Assembly: GCF_001679725.1 (NCBI RefSeq)
Contig: NZ_CP016282.1
Span: 2,666,001 to 2,730,000 of the forward strand
Direction: 5' to 3'
DNA: 64,000 nucleotides
DNA from: Cryobacterium arcticum
GTDB lineage: Bacteria; Actinomycetota; Actinomycetes; Actinomycetales; Microbacteriaceae
Shown here: positions 43,057 to 52,137 of the stretch, piece by piece
Numbering within the stretch: position 1 is the stretch's first letter
How the letters are laid out: every line of letters begins with the position of its first letter
Program-made: the position numbers and the translations under genes
Notes under the pieces: generated by a model
What the model saw: the letters and a program-made list of their open reading frames with translations, nothing else
Told to the model about the DNA's origin: nothing
Databases searched by the model: none

Positions 43057-44436
43057 GTGACTGCGTACGTATCGGCCCTCGACCTCTTCTCCATCGGAAT
43101 CGGTCCATCCAGTTCCCACACCGTCGGCCCGATGCGGGCCGCCCGCGCCTTCGCCGAAAACCTGGCCGCCGGCGGCCGGCTCGGCGAGGTGGCGCGCATC
43201 CGCTGTTCGCTGTTCGGCTCGCTCGGGTCCACGGGCCTCGGCCACGGCACCCCGGATGCCGTGCTGGCCGGTCTCGCGGGCCTCCGCCCCGAGGTCTGCG
43301 ACCCCGATGAGGTGCGGAACCTCTGGGCGCACCTCGCCGACGGCGCCACGCTGCGACTGAACGGCAGCCATCCGGTGGCCGTGCGGAAGAGCGACGTGGT
43401 GTTCGAGCCGCGCACCCGGCTCCCCGGGCACCCGAATGCGATGACGCTCACGGCCTACGGCTCCGACGAGTCGGCGCCGGCCGTTCTCGAGGAGACCTAC
43501 TACTCGATCGGCGGCGGCTTCATCCGCCGCGACGGCGACCCGGTGCGCCCGGCGGCCACCGTGGCGCAGCCGATGCCGTACGCGTCGAGCGCGGCTCTGC
43601 TCGAGCTCTGTGACAGCCACGGAATCGGCATCTGCGACGTGGCCAGGGCCAACGAGGAGGCCGTGCACGGCGCGGACCGCCTCGACGCCGGACTCGACGC
43701 CATCTGGGCGGCCATGCACGCCTGCGTCGAGGCCGGCCTGCACGTAGACGGCACCCTTCCCGGCGGACTCGGGGTCAAGCGGCGAGCCTCGGCCATACGT
43801 ATGCAATTGGAAGAATATGACGGTCTGACGCTGCGGGAACGGGACACCTCGACCGAGTGGCTGCACGCCTTCGCCCTCGCTGTGAACGAGGAGAACGCCT
43901 CCGGAGGCCGGGTCGTCACCGCGCCGACCAACGGCGCCGCGGGCATCATCCCCGCCGTCGCCCACTACTACCTGCGCTTCGTGCCCGGGGCCGGGGCCGC
44001 CGGGATCCGCCGGTTCCTGCTCACCGCCGTGGCCATCGGGTCGCTCGTCAAGGCGAACGCGTCGATCTCCGGTGCGGAGGGCGGCTGCCAGGCCGAGGTG
44101 GGCTCTGCCTGTGCGATGGCCGCCGGTGCGCTCTGCGCCGTGCTCGGCGGCACCCCGCGCCAGGTGGAGAACGCGGCGGAGATCGCCATGGAACATCACC
44201 TCGGACTCACCTGCGATCCCGTTGGCGGACTCGTGCAGGTGCCCTGCATCGAACGCAACGCGATCGCCGCCTCCACCGCGGTCTCGGCGGCCCGGCTCGC
44301 CCTGCACGGCGACGGCACCCACCTGGTGTCGCTGGACACGGTGATCGAGACCATGCGTCAGACCGGCCTGGACATGATGACCAAGTACAAGGAGACCAGC
44401 GAGGGCGGCCTGGCCGTCAACGTCATCGAGTGCTGA
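43057..44436 (+). CDS. sdaA: L-serine ammonia-lyase (iron-sulfur dependent)
   Basis: 459 aa single-chain enzyme (beta plus alpha domains fused, as in SdaA/SdaB). Deaminates L-serine to pyruvate. The N-terminus has GIGPSSSHTVGPMRAA; the C-terminal domain has TAPTNGAAGIIPAV, GAEGGCQAEVGSACAMAAGA and GLVQVPCIERNA, which supply the Cys ligands of the 4Fe-4S cluster. MMTKYKETSEGGLAVN is the typical C-terminal end. Start GTG 43057; TACGAT lies 7 nt upstream. Confidence 0.95.
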   Translation: MTAYVSALDLFSIGIGPSSSHTVGPMRAARAFAENLAAGGRLGEVARIRCSLFGSLGSTGLGHGTPDAVLAGLAGLRPEVCDPDEVRNLWAHLADGATLRLNGSHPVAVRKSDVVFEPRTRLPGHPNAMTLTAYGSDESAPAVLEETYYSIGGGFIRRDGDPVRPAATVAQPMPYASSAALLELCDSHGIGICDVARANEEAVHGADRLDAGLDAIWAAMHACVEAGLHVDGTLPGGLGVKRRASAIRMQLEEYDGLTLRERDTSTEWLHAFALAVNEENASGGRVVTAPTNGAAGIIPAVAHYYLRFVPGAGAAGIRRFLLTAVAIGSLVKANASISGAEGGCQAEVGSACAMAAGALCAVLGGTPRQVENAAEIAMEHHLGLTCDPVGGLVQVPCIERNAIAASTAVSAARLALHGDGTHLVSLDTVIETMRQTGLDMMTKYKETSEGGLAVNVIEC

Positions 44437-44514
44437 GACCGCACCCGAAGTGGGCACCTGCCACGGTCCCACGAACGTAATCCCTGACCTAAGCTGTCTT
44501 CTCGGGGGTACACC

Positions 44515-45009
44515 ATGACCGAATCGCTGTTCACCGCACGACGTGCGTTCACCGTTGCCGTGCTCGCGGTCGCCGCTGCGGCGCTGAGCGGCTGCGCCCC
44601 GGCGCCGGCCCCCGTGGTGACCCAGACCATCGTCATCACGCCGACGCCGACGCCCACCCCGACACCGACACCCACCGCCACGCCGACGCCCGTGGCCACC
44701 ACGCCGCCGGTCGCTGAGGCGGAACCGGACCCTTTGGTGGCCAACCCCGAGGTTCCTGAGGTTCCACTGCCAGAGGGCCCCGCCTACGACAACGGCGCCA
44801 TCCCCGGCGCCCAGGCCGCCCCGGTGCGGGACGGCGCGGGCAACCTCACGAGCTACACGGTCATCGACGGTGACACGTTCTTCGACATCGCCCAGCGCTT
44901 CGACCTGCCGATGCAGCAGCTGCTCCGCATGAACCCGTCGGTGTCTGGGCTCGGCGAGAACATCCGCCTGCGCCAGGTGATCAACCTGGACTGGACGACG
45001 ACGGGCTGA
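44515..45009 (+). CDS. LysM-domain lipoprotein with Thr-Pro stalk
   Basis: 164 aa. Signal peptide with lipobox LSGC (Cys near residue 25), then a (TP)n stalk (TPTPTPTPTPTATPTPVATT) and an acidic spacer. The C-terminal ~50 residues form one LysM motif (SYTVIDGDTFFDIAQRFDLP ... LLRMNPSV ... IRLRQVINL), which binds peptidoglycan. No enzymatic domain, so it may be a wall-tethering lipoprotein. Ribosome binding site GGGGG before the ATG; TAAGCT upstream could be its -10. The TP stalk is a plausible Pmt substrate. Confidence 0.85.
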   Translation: MTESLFTARRAFTVAVLAVAAAALSGCAPAPAPVVTQTIVITPTPTPTPTPTPTATPTPVATTPPVAEAEPDPLVANPEVPEVPLPEGPAYDNGAIPGAQAAPVRDGAGNLTSYTVIDGDTFFDIAQRFDLPMQQLLRMNPSVSGLGENIRLRQVINLDWTTTG

Positions 45010-45045
45010 TCCGCCGCCGCCCGTCTGCGGGTCAACCCGCCTGGG

Positions 45046-46215
45046 TCAGCGAGCCGCGTTGTGGATGCGTTCGATGAGCTCGATGGTGCGCACGGCATCG
45101 CCCGGCTCGACCGGAAGCGGCCCGCCCCGAAGCAGCGCATCGGCCAGCGTGCCGTAGAACGCGGCGTACTGGCCCGGCAGCGCGGGCACGGCCTGCGTCG
45201 CGCCGTCCGCTCCGAGCCGGCCCCAAGTGCTCTCGGGTTCGATCCCGAAGCCGGGGTCGCCGGGCAGGTTGCCCGCCTGGATGGCCGCCTCCTGGCCGTC
45301 GAGGCCCCACTTCACGTAGGCCGCGGCGGATCCGAGCACCCGGTAGCGCGGGCCCGCCTGGGCCGTGAACGAGCTCATCCACAGGTGTGATCGCACCCCG
45401 GAGCCGTGGTGCAGCGACACGAAGGTGTCGTCGTCGGCGACGCCGTCGGGGCGGCGGATGTTCAGCTCGGCTGTGACGTCGTCGACCGGTCCGAACAGCT
45501 GCACCGCCTGGTCGATCAGGTGCGCGCCGAGGTCGAACAACACGCCGCCGCCGGCCGCCGGGGTGGCCGCGGCCTTCCAGCTGCGGGGCGGGCCGGGCTT
45601 GAAGAACTCGAAGCGCGACTCGAACGTGTACACGTCGCCGAGCGCCCCGGTGCCCAGCAGAGCCCGCAGGGTGAGGAAGTCACCGTCCCAGCGCCGGTTC
45701 TGGAACACGGTGAGCGGCAGGCCCAGGCTGTCGGCCCGGTTCACCAGGGCCCAGCCCTCTTCGGAATCGACCGAGAACGGCTTGTCGATGACAACGGCGA
45801 GGCCGGCGTCGAGGGCGGCGTTCGCCAGGGCCACGTGGGTCTCCGGCGGGGTGCCGATGACCACGAGATCGAGGTCGTGGGCCTGACCGAACAGGGCCTC
45901 GCTGCTGGGCACGATGCGCACGCCCGGGTAGCTCTCCGTGGCCCGCGCGGCCCGCTCCGCATCACCGGTCACAATGGCGGCGAGGGTGAAGTCGGGGTTG
46001 GCCGCGAGGAACGGCGCATGGAAGACCCGACCGGACAGGCCGTAGCCGATGACCGCCGCGCGGATCGGCCCGGTCAGCGGCGCCCGGGTGCCGGTCGTGG
46101 GCGCGGCGCCGGGCGTCGTGCCGTGCTGAGGCCCAGGTCCGGGGCGCGGCCCAGGCCGGGGGGCGGGCTTCGGCGGGTTGATCGGGGATTCCGGCTGGAT
46201 GTCTGAAGAGGCCAT
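45046..46215 (-). CDS. Gfo/Idh/MocA-family NAD(P)-dependent oxidoreductase
   Basis: 389 aa. The Rossmann loop AAVIGYGLSGRVFHAPFLAA starts only at residue ~52; before it is a Pro/Gly-rich, probably disordered tail (PRPGPRPGPGPQ). The catalytic motif VIDKPFSVDSEEG (EKP variant DKP) and GGGVLFDLGAHLIDQAVQLF identify the family. Substrate is probably a sugar or inositol derivative; it cannot be told further. Start ATG 46215 with TAACCT 6 nt upstream, consistent with a leaderless mRNA and a true long N-terminus. Confidence 0.88.
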   Translation of the reverse strand: MASSDIQPESPINPPKPAPRPGPRPGPGPQHGTTPGAAPTTGTRAPLTGPIRAAVIGYGLSGRVFHAPFLAANPDFTLAAIVTGDAERAARATESYPGVRIVPSSEALFGQAHDLDLVVIGTPPETHVALANAALDAGLAVVIDKPFSVDSEEGWALVNRADSLGLPLTVFQNRRWDGDFLTLRALLGTGALGDVYTFESRFEFFKPGPPRSWKAAATPAAGGGVLFDLGAHLIDQAVQLFGPVDDVTAELNIRRPDGVADDDTFVSLHHGSGVRSHLWMSSFTAQAGPRYRVLGSAAAYVKWGLDGQEAAIQAGNLPGDPGFGIEPESTWGRLGADGATQAVPALPGQYAAFYGTLADALLRGGPLPVEPGDAVRTIELIERIHNAAR

Positions 46216-46221
46216 GGCCCG

Positions 46222-46227
46222 AGGTTA
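46222..46227 (-). promoter_or_regulatory. Putative -10 box (TAACCT) of the leaderless Gfo/Idh mRNA
   Basis: TAACCT-CGGGCC-ATG on the minus strand. Supports the ATG that includes the Pro-rich tail. Confidence 0.45.
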
Positions 46228-46238
46228 CGCCCTTCCGG

Positions 46239-46718
46239 CTAGAGCGGCGGCGACACGTGGTCGAAGATGATGCTCGTGCGGGTGGCCGCCACCACCGGGT
46301 CGGCCGAGAGGTTGTCGACGACAAAACGGCGCAGCCCGTCGGTGTCACGCACGGCCACGTGCACGAGGAAGTCCTCGTTGCCACCCACGAAGAAGAACTG
46401 CACGACCTCGGGCAGTTCCCGGATGCGCGTGGCGAACGGGGTGATCTGGGACCGCGCCCCCGAGTGGATGTTGATGCTGATCAGCGCCTGCACGCCGAGG
46501 CCCAGCGCGGCCGGGTTGACATCCACCGTGAACCGGCGGATGACCCCGCGGCTCACCAGCGAGCGCACCCGTTCGAGGCAGGTGGACGCCGCGATGCCCA
46601 CCGAGGCGGCCAGGGCGGAGTTCGACAGCCGGGCGTTGGTGCGGAGCAGTCCGAGCAGGCCCAGGTCGACGGCGTCGAGGGTGTCGGTGGACACGGCCAC
46701 GCGGTTGGATGCGACCAT
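46239..46718 (-). CDS. Lrp/AsnC-family transcriptional regulator
   Basis: 159 aa. N-terminal helix-turn-helix (NSALAASVGIAASTCLERVR, about 33-52) and a RAM ligand domain (VQALISINIHSGARSQITPF ... VVQFFFVGGNEDFLVHVAV). Feast/famine regulators bind amino acids. Start ATG 46718 with GAGGAA upstream. Same strand as, and 23 bp upstream of, the Gfo/Idh gene, though that gene appears to have its own promoter. Effector unknown. Confidence 0.9.
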   Translation of the reverse strand: MVASNRVAVSTDTLDAVDLGLLGLLRTNARLSNSALAASVGIAASTCLERVRSLVSRGVIRRFTVDVNPAALGLGVQALISINIHSGARSQITPFATRIRELPEVVQFFFVGGNEDFLVHVAVRDTDGLRRFVVDNLSADPVVAATRTSIIFDHVSPPL

Positions 46719-46808
46719 GGGGTTCCTCGCTGCCGAAGGGTGCTCGGCAGGACCGCCGAACGGTTCCAATATATTCGACCGAACAGCGGTGAGACCGACG
46801 ATCCCGGG

Positions 46809-49307
46809 CTAGAGCCGGTTGATGCCCGTCACTTTCAGAGCCGGCACGCCCAGCTCGTCGGACTCGGCCAGGTCAATCTCGGCGCTGATTCCCCAGTCAT
46901 GGTCGCCGGCCGGGTCATCGAAGATCTGCCGGGCCGTCCACACCGAAGCGCCCTCGTCGAGGATGAGGAGCCCGGCGCCGCGGGCGTTCGCCCCGGCCAG
47001 CAGCTCCTCGTGCTCGGCGTAGTAGCCGTCCATGGCGTCGGCCCAGGCATCCGCCCCGAAGCCGTGTTCACGGTCGAGGTCGCCGAGCGCGTCGTAGTTC
47101 TCCAGCGCGGCCAGCTGCACCCGCCGGAAGAGTTCGTTGCGCACGAGGATGCGGAAGGCCCGGGTGTTGGTGGTGAGCCGGTGCGGCGCGGGCGGCACGA
47201 CGGCGTGTGCGGTGGCCTCGTGAGCGGCCAGGTCGGGGTGGATGAGTTCCTCCCACTCGTCGAGCAGGCTGGAGTCCACCTGCCGCACAAGCTCACCGAG
47301 CCACTCGATCAGGTCGAGCAGGTCCTCGGTCTTGGCCTCGTCCGGGATGGTCTGCCGGGCGGCCCGGTAGGCATCCGAGAGGTAGCGCAGCACCACGCCC
47401 TCGCTGCGGGCGAGCTTGTAGTACGCCACGAACTCGCCGAACGACATGGCCCGTTCGTACATGTCGCGCACCACGGTCTTGGGGCGCAGGGGGAAGTCCG
47501 CGATCCAGGGCTGGGACTGCTTGTAGGTCTCGAACGCGTAGCTGAGCAGCTCGTCCAGGGGCTTGGGCCAGGTGATCTCCTCGAGCAGCTCCATGCGCTG
47601 GTCGTACTCGATACCCTCCTGCTTCATGGCGTTCACGGCCTCGCCGCGGGCCGCGAACTGCTGGCCCATCAGTACCGGGCGCGGGTCGTCGAGCGTGGAC
47701 TCGAGGATCGAGATCATGTCGAGGGCGTAGGTGGGCGCCTCGATATCGAGCAGGTCGAAGGCAGCCAGCGCGAACGGTGACAGGGGCTGGTTGAGCGCGA
47801 AGTTGGCTTGCAGGTCGACGGTCAAGCGGATGCTGCCGTCCGCCCCCTGCTCGACGATGCCGGCCGCGCGCAAAGTCTTGTAGATGCCCAGGGCGCGGCG
47901 GGCGTGGGCGAGCTGGCGCTTCCAAGGCTCGTGGTTGTCGAACACCAGCGAGTAGACGTTGGCGTAGGCGTCGCCGCCGCGGGCGATGACGTTGATCAGC
48001 ATGGCGCTGGTCATCTGCATGCTCGAGGTGAGGGTCTCCGGTTCGGCGTCGACCAGGCGCCTGAACGACGGCTCACCCCAGGAGACGAAGCCCTCAGGCG
48101 CGCGCTTGCGCACGATCTTGCGCTTCTTCTTGGGATCGTCGCCGGCCTTCTCGATGGCCTTGAGGTTCTCGGTCTCGTGGTCGGGCGCCTGCACCATCAC
48201 GGTGCCGGCGGTGTCGTAGCCGGCCCGGCCGGCGCGGCCGGCGATCTGGTGGAACTCCCGGGCGTTGAGCTGGCGCATCTTGACGCCGTCGTACTTGGTC
48301 AGGGCGGTGAACAGCACGGTGCGGATGGGCACGTTGATACCCACGCCGAGGGTGTCGGTGCCGCAGATCACGCGCAGCAGGCCGCGCTGGGCGAGCTGCT
48401 CCACCAGGCGGCGATACTTGGGCAGCATGCCGGCGTGGTGCACGCCGATGCCCATCCGGATCAGCCGGGAGAGGGTCTTGCCGAAGCTCGTGGTGAACCT
48501 GAACTCGCCGATGAGCTCGGCGATGGCCTCCTTCTGCTCCTTGGTGACCACCTTCACGCTGGAGAGCGCCTGGGCGCGCTCGAGGGCGGCGGCCTGCGCG
48601 AAGTGCACGATGTACACGGGCGCCTGCCCGGTCTTGAGCAGGTCCTCCACGGTCTCGTGCACTGGGGTGGTCTCGTAGAAGTAGTGCAGCGGCACGGGCC
48701 GCTCGACACCGGTGACGACGGCGGTGTCGCGGTTGGTGCGCCGGGACAGGTCGGCGGCGATGTCGGTGACGTCGCCCAGGGTGGCCGACATGAGGATGAA
48801 CTGCACGCGCGGCAGCAGCAGCAGCGGCACCTGCCAGGCCCAACCGCGGTCGGGGTCGGAGTAGAAGTGGAACTCGTCCATGACGACCTGGTCGACCGGG
48901 GTGTCCTCGCCGTTGCGGAGCGCCAGGTTGGCGAGGATCTCGGCGGTGCAGCAGATGATCGGGGCGTCGGAGTTGACCGACGAGTCGCCCGTCATCATGC
49001 CCACGTTCTCGGCGCCGAAGATCTCCACCAGCGCGAAGAACTTCTCGCTCACGAGCGCCTTGATCGGGGCGGTGTAGAAGCTGCGCTTGCCGGCCGAGAG
49101 GGCGGCGAAGTGCGCACCGACGGCCACGAGCGACTTGCCGGTTCCGGTGGGCGTGGAGAGGATCAGGTTCTGCCCCGACACGATCTCGATGACCGCCTCC
49201 TCCTGCGCCGGATAGAGACGGAGGCCCGCGTCCGCCGCCCAGAGTTCGAAGGCCTCGAAAAGCAGGTCCGGATCGGTGACGTGCGGAAGGGCGGTGAGGG
49301 TTGCCAT
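46809..49307 (-). CDS. Ski2-like DEAD/DEAH-box RNA helicase with C-terminal DUF3516
   Basis: 832 aa. Helicase motifs: Q/I region YPAQEEAVIEIVSGQNLILS, TPTGTGKS, TAPIKALV, motif II DEFH, motif III MSATLG, GVGINVPIRTVLF and motif VI HQIAGRAGRAGYD. The ~400-residue C-terminal part (EPETLTSSMQMTSAMLINVI, then MDGYYAEHEELLAGANARGA) corresponds to the actinobacterial DUF3516 extension. Likely role in RNA processing or ribosome work, not known in detail. Ribosome binding site GGGGGA before ATG 49307. Confidence 0.92.
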   Translation of the reverse strand: MATLTALPHVTDPDLLFEAFELWAADAGLRLYPAQEEAVIEIVSGQNLILSTPTGTGKSLVAVGAHFAALSAGKRSFYTAPIKALVSEKFFALVEIFGAENVGMMTGDSSVNSDAPIICCTAEILANLALRNGEDTPVDQVVMDEFHFYSDPDRGWAWQVPLLLLPRVQFILMSATLGDVTDIAADLSRRTNRDTAVVTGVERPVPLHYFYETTPVHETVEDLLKTGQAPVYIVHFAQAAALERAQALSSVKVVTKEQKEAIAELIGEFRFTTSFGKTLSRLIRMGIGVHHAGMLPKYRRLVEQLAQRGLLRVICGTDTLGVGINVPIRTVLFTALTKYDGVKMRQLNAREFHQIAGRAGRAGYDTAGTVMVQAPDHETENLKAIEKAGDDPKKKRKIVRKRAPEGFVSWGEPSFRRLVDAEPETLTSSMQMTSAMLINVIARGGDAYANVYSLVFDNHEPWKRQLAHARRALGIYKTLRAAGIVEQGADGSIRLTVDLQANFALNQPLSPFALAAFDLLDIEAPTYALDMISILESTLDDPRPVLMGQQFAARGEAVNAMKQEGIEYDQRMELLEEITWPKPLDELLSYAFETYKQSQPWIADFPLRPKTVVRDMYERAMSFGEFVAYYKLARSEGVVLRYLSDAYRAARQTIPDEAKTEDLLDLIEWLGELVRQVDSSLLDEWEELIHPDLAAHEATAHAVVPPAPHRLTTNTRAFRILVRNELFRRVQLAALENYDALGDLDREHGFGADAWADAMDGYYAEHEELLAGANARGAGLLILDEGASVWTARQIFDDPAGDHDWGISAEIDLAESDELGVPALKVTGINRL

Positions 49308-49324
49308 GATCCCCCAATACTCCC

Positions 49325-51409
49325 CTATCCGGAGGCGTGCTGCATGAGCCAGGCCAGAAGGTAGGCACGGCTGTTGCCGTCGTCGATGCGGTCTTCCGGC
49401 AGTCCCTTGGCTGCCTCGAGGGCGGCGGATGCGGCATCCGGGCCCTGCAGAGCCGCGTACATCAACAGGTAGTCACCGAACATCACGTCGTAGCTTCCGG
49501 CCTCGTCCGGTGGCCCGGGCAGGGCGTCGGCGAGGTTGGCCGTCACGCGCTCGGGGTTCTGACCGAGGTACCCGGCGACGGGGCTCATCGGCAGCACCAG
49601 GATGCCGAGCATGGCGCTCGGTTCCGCGCTGAACCAGGTGGCGTAGTCGCGTTTGCCGCCCCAGACCAGGGAGGTCACGGTGTGGTCGAAGCCCTGGTAG
49701 ACGGGGTCCTCCAGGTCGAAGTCGGTCCAGTAGGCCCGGGCAGAGGCGGCCTCGGCGGAGAGCATCCACTCGGCCTGAGTCTGTAATTCCGCCTGGTCGC
49801 TCACGGCGGCCCAGAGGGCCAGCCCGTTCCACGCGCTCACGGCCTCCGAGCTGGACTCCTGGTTGTTGCCGTCACCGAACGGCGAGGTGCCGCTGGCCCA
49901 GGAATGCCCGGCATAGGCGTCGAACACCCGGCGGTCGGGGAAGAGCCCGTTGCCGCCGCTGGAGGCCAGGTCGGCGGCCAGGAGGTTGAGCACGGGAGCC
50001 CAACGGTCCACGGCGCCCGGGTCCTGGGCCGCCACGACGGCGGCGGCGTAGAGGAAGTACCCGTAGTGGAAGTGGTGGTCGTTGAACTCGTCGGAGCCGA
50101 ACGACGCCGCCTGACCCACCACGCCCTTGGTCTCGGGGTCGTACACGAAGCAGCGTTCGGCGCGGTCCGAGCAGCCATCCGGTTCGGTCCACTCGTCGAG
50201 GGCGTCGGTGAGCCGGCCGGTCAGCTCGGCCGCGGCGTCGTCGGCGCCCACCTGCCGGGCCACCTCGAGCAGGTTGGCCGCCCGGTACAGCGACTTGCCG
50301 CCGAAGTAGGTGTCGGCCGCGAAGGTCGGCGTGGCCGTCACATCCGCCCGCACCTGATCGGCCAGGCGCTGCCGGTCGTCGTCGCCGAGCCCGGAGAGGT
50401 CCAGCGCCCCGCTGGGCGCCACGGTGGCCACCGTCCAGCTCAGTTCGGGGCCGCGGCACAGGGTGAGGGTGCCGAAGATGCTCGGGTACTCCCCCGCGTC
50501 GCAGTCCATGCCCGCCGCGAGCCCGGCGCTGTGGTGTGGCAGCGCCGCGATGAGGGTGTCGCCGCCATCCGCCGTGTCGTACCGGATGGTCGTTGTCGCC
50601 GCGTCGGGACCGGAGCCGTAGGCGAGATGGGTACCCGTGACCGGGTGCCGGGCGGCCTCGGCGAGCGTGTCGATCGTCCCGTTCTCGGGCAGCGCGAACC
50701 AGGTGGCCGTGCCGCCCACGGACAGGTCGAGGCCGGTGCCGGACAGGGTTCCGTCGGAGACCAGGCCGTAGGTGGTGCCGGCCAGCTCGGCCGTCCAGAC
50801 TCCGTCACCGGCATCCGTGGCGGGGCGGAAGGCCGTGGCCAGCTGCAGCGTGAGGTCGTCCGCGGCCGTGAACGACACGAACGGTGAGCCCTCGGCGATC
50901 ACGGTGGAGCCGAGGTCCCGGCCGTCCGCGCGCTGGCCGATGGTCACCGACGCCTCGTCATAGGCGGTGACGACCTGTTCGTCGGCGCCCACGTCCACGC
51001 TCACCTGGCCGGTGAAGCCGCCCGTGATCACTGCAGAATCGGCGGACACATCGGGCAGCCCCAGGGCGAATCCGTTCTCGGTCAGACCGAACGAGAGGGG
51101 CAGCGGGAACACGGGCATCGGCTCGTCGCCGAACACCAGTCCGGAGAACCACCGGTTGGTCGGCGGTATCAGGCCGTCGGCCAGCCGCGCGGTCGGCAAC
51201 GCCTTGAGGCTCTCCTGCGGCAGCGCGGATACGAGCGGCTCGACCTGCGTGGCGGGGAAGATGGCCGGGCCGGACCGGCTGACGCCGGCGTCGGGCGCGG
51301 CGTCAGGTGGGCCCGCCGTGCAGGCGGTCAGTCCGACGGCAGCGGCGAGGGCCACAGCGAGGGTCACGGTCAACGGGCGGGAGCGGTGGCGGCGCCGGGT
51401 CACAGTCAC
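49325..51409 (-). CDS. GH81 endo-beta-1,3-glucanase lipoprotein
   Basis: 694 aa. Signal peptide with lipobox LTAC, so membrane-tethered outside. N-terminal domain features TNRWFSGLVFGDEPMPVFPL; the catalytic (alpha/alpha)6 part has FGSDEFNDHHFHYGYFLYAA, HSWASG and GNNQESSSEAVSAWNGLALW, where the Glu residues of the NQESSSEA stretch carry the GH81 catalytic function. Its GTG start overlaps the stop of the HlyD-like gene, so it belongs to the glycosyltransferase operon. Likely trims or releases the polymer made by the operon, or degrades external beta-1,3-glucan. Confidence 0.87.
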   Translation of the reverse strand: MTVTRRRHRSRPLTVTLAVALAAAVGLTACTAGPPDAAPDAGVSRSGPAIFPATQVEPLVSALPQESLKALPTARLADGLIPPTNRWFSGLVFGDEPMPVFPLPLSFGLTENGFALGLPDVSADSAVITGGFTGQVSVDVGADEQVVTAYDEASVTIGQRADGRDLGSTVIAEGSPFVSFTAADDLTLQLATAFRPATDAGDGVWTAELAGTTYGLVSDGTLSGTGLDLSVGGTATWFALPENGTIDTLAEAARHPVTGTHLAYGSGPDAATTTIRYDTADGGDTLIAALPHHSAGLAAGMDCDAGEYPSIFGTLTLCRGPELSWTVATVAPSGALDLSGLGDDDRQRLADQVRADVTATPTFAADTYFGGKSLYRAANLLEVARQVGADDAAAELTGRLTDALDEWTEPDGCSDRAERCFVYDPETKGVVGQAASFGSDEFNDHHFHYGYFLYAAAVVAAQDPGAVDRWAPVLNLLAADLASSGGNGLFPDRRVFDAYAGHSWASGTSPFGDGNNQESSSEAVSAWNGLALWAAVSDQAELQTQAEWMLSAEAASARAYWTDFDLEDPVYQGFDHTVTSLVWGGKRDYATWFSAEPSAMLGILVLPMSPVAGYLGQNPERVTANLADALPGPPDEAGSYDVMFGDYLLMYAALQGPDAASAALEAAKGLPEDRIDDGNSRAYLLAWLMQHASG

Positions 51410-52137
51410 AGGCCGATCGTCCGCAGGAAGGTGAACAGGCCGTCGCCGACACCGGCGAGCGGACCGTCGTCACGGAGCTCGAGGGTGGCGCTCACGGGGG
51501 TGCCGGGCGCGACGAGGCCGTTGGCGGCGTCGTCGACGAGGCCGGAACTCACGACCCGGGCGGTGGTCTCGGCCTGGCCGTCCGCGGTCTGCACGTCGAC
51601 GGTATCCAGGGTTCCCGCCAGCCGGGTCTGGTTGGGCAGCACGATGTCCACGGCGGCGCCGGGCTCGATACGGGCGTAATCGCCGCTGGTCAGCATGAAT
51701 TCGGCCGAGACGAAGAGCGATCCGGCCTGGTTGACAGTGGCCAGCACCTGGCCGGGCTGCACGAACGAGCCCCGCTCGGCCGTGACGTCGGCCAGGGTGC
51801 CGTCGACTGAGGCGGTGATGGTGAGCATCCCGTCGTCGCCCACGGTGTACGCGGGGCTCTCGGGGGTCACCAGGCCCTGGGCCAGGTCGGCCTGCAGGAT
51901 CGGGCTCTGCACGGTGAACAGAGCCTGACCGGCCGTGACCCGGTCGCCCTCGGTGACGAGCCGATCGACGACGGTGCCGCCGTAGTCGCTGCCGACCGGG
52001 AATTCGGCGGCTTCGATCGACGCGGAATCGCTCATCACCTGGGCCTGCCGCTGGTTGAACACCAGGGTCAGCACCGCCACGACGCCGACAACACCGATGA
52101 GTCCGAAGAACAGTTTGAATCGGTTGGTCCAGGTCAT
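51406..52137 (-). CDS. HlyD-like (biotinyl-lipoyl) membrane adaptor protein
   Basis: 243 aa. One N-terminal membrane helix (LFFGLIGVVGVVAVLTLVF), then a duplicated lipoyl/barrel-sandwich region: GSDYGGTVVDRLVTEGDRVT and TITASVDGTLADVTAERGSF, and a beta-barrel (RIEPGAAVDIVLPNQTRLAG). There is no long coiled coil. Such proteins beside polysaccharide synthases (Alg44-like) guide the polymer across the envelope. Start ATG 52137 overlaps the glycosyltransferase stop (ATGA) and its stop overlaps the GH81 start (GTGA), a three-gene coupled operon. Confidence 0.82.
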   Translation of the reverse strand: MTWTNRFKLFFGLIGVVGVVAVLTLVFNQRQAQVMSDSASIEAAEFPVGSDYGGTVVDRLVTEGDRVTAGQALFTVQSPILQADLAQGLVTPESPAYTVGDDGMLTITASVDGTLADVTAERGSFVQPGQVLATVNQAGSLFVSAEFMLTSGDYARIEPGAAVDIVLPNQTRLAGTLDTVDVQTADGQAETTARVVSSGLVDDAANGLVAPGTPVSATLELRDDGPLAGVGDGLFTFLRTIGL

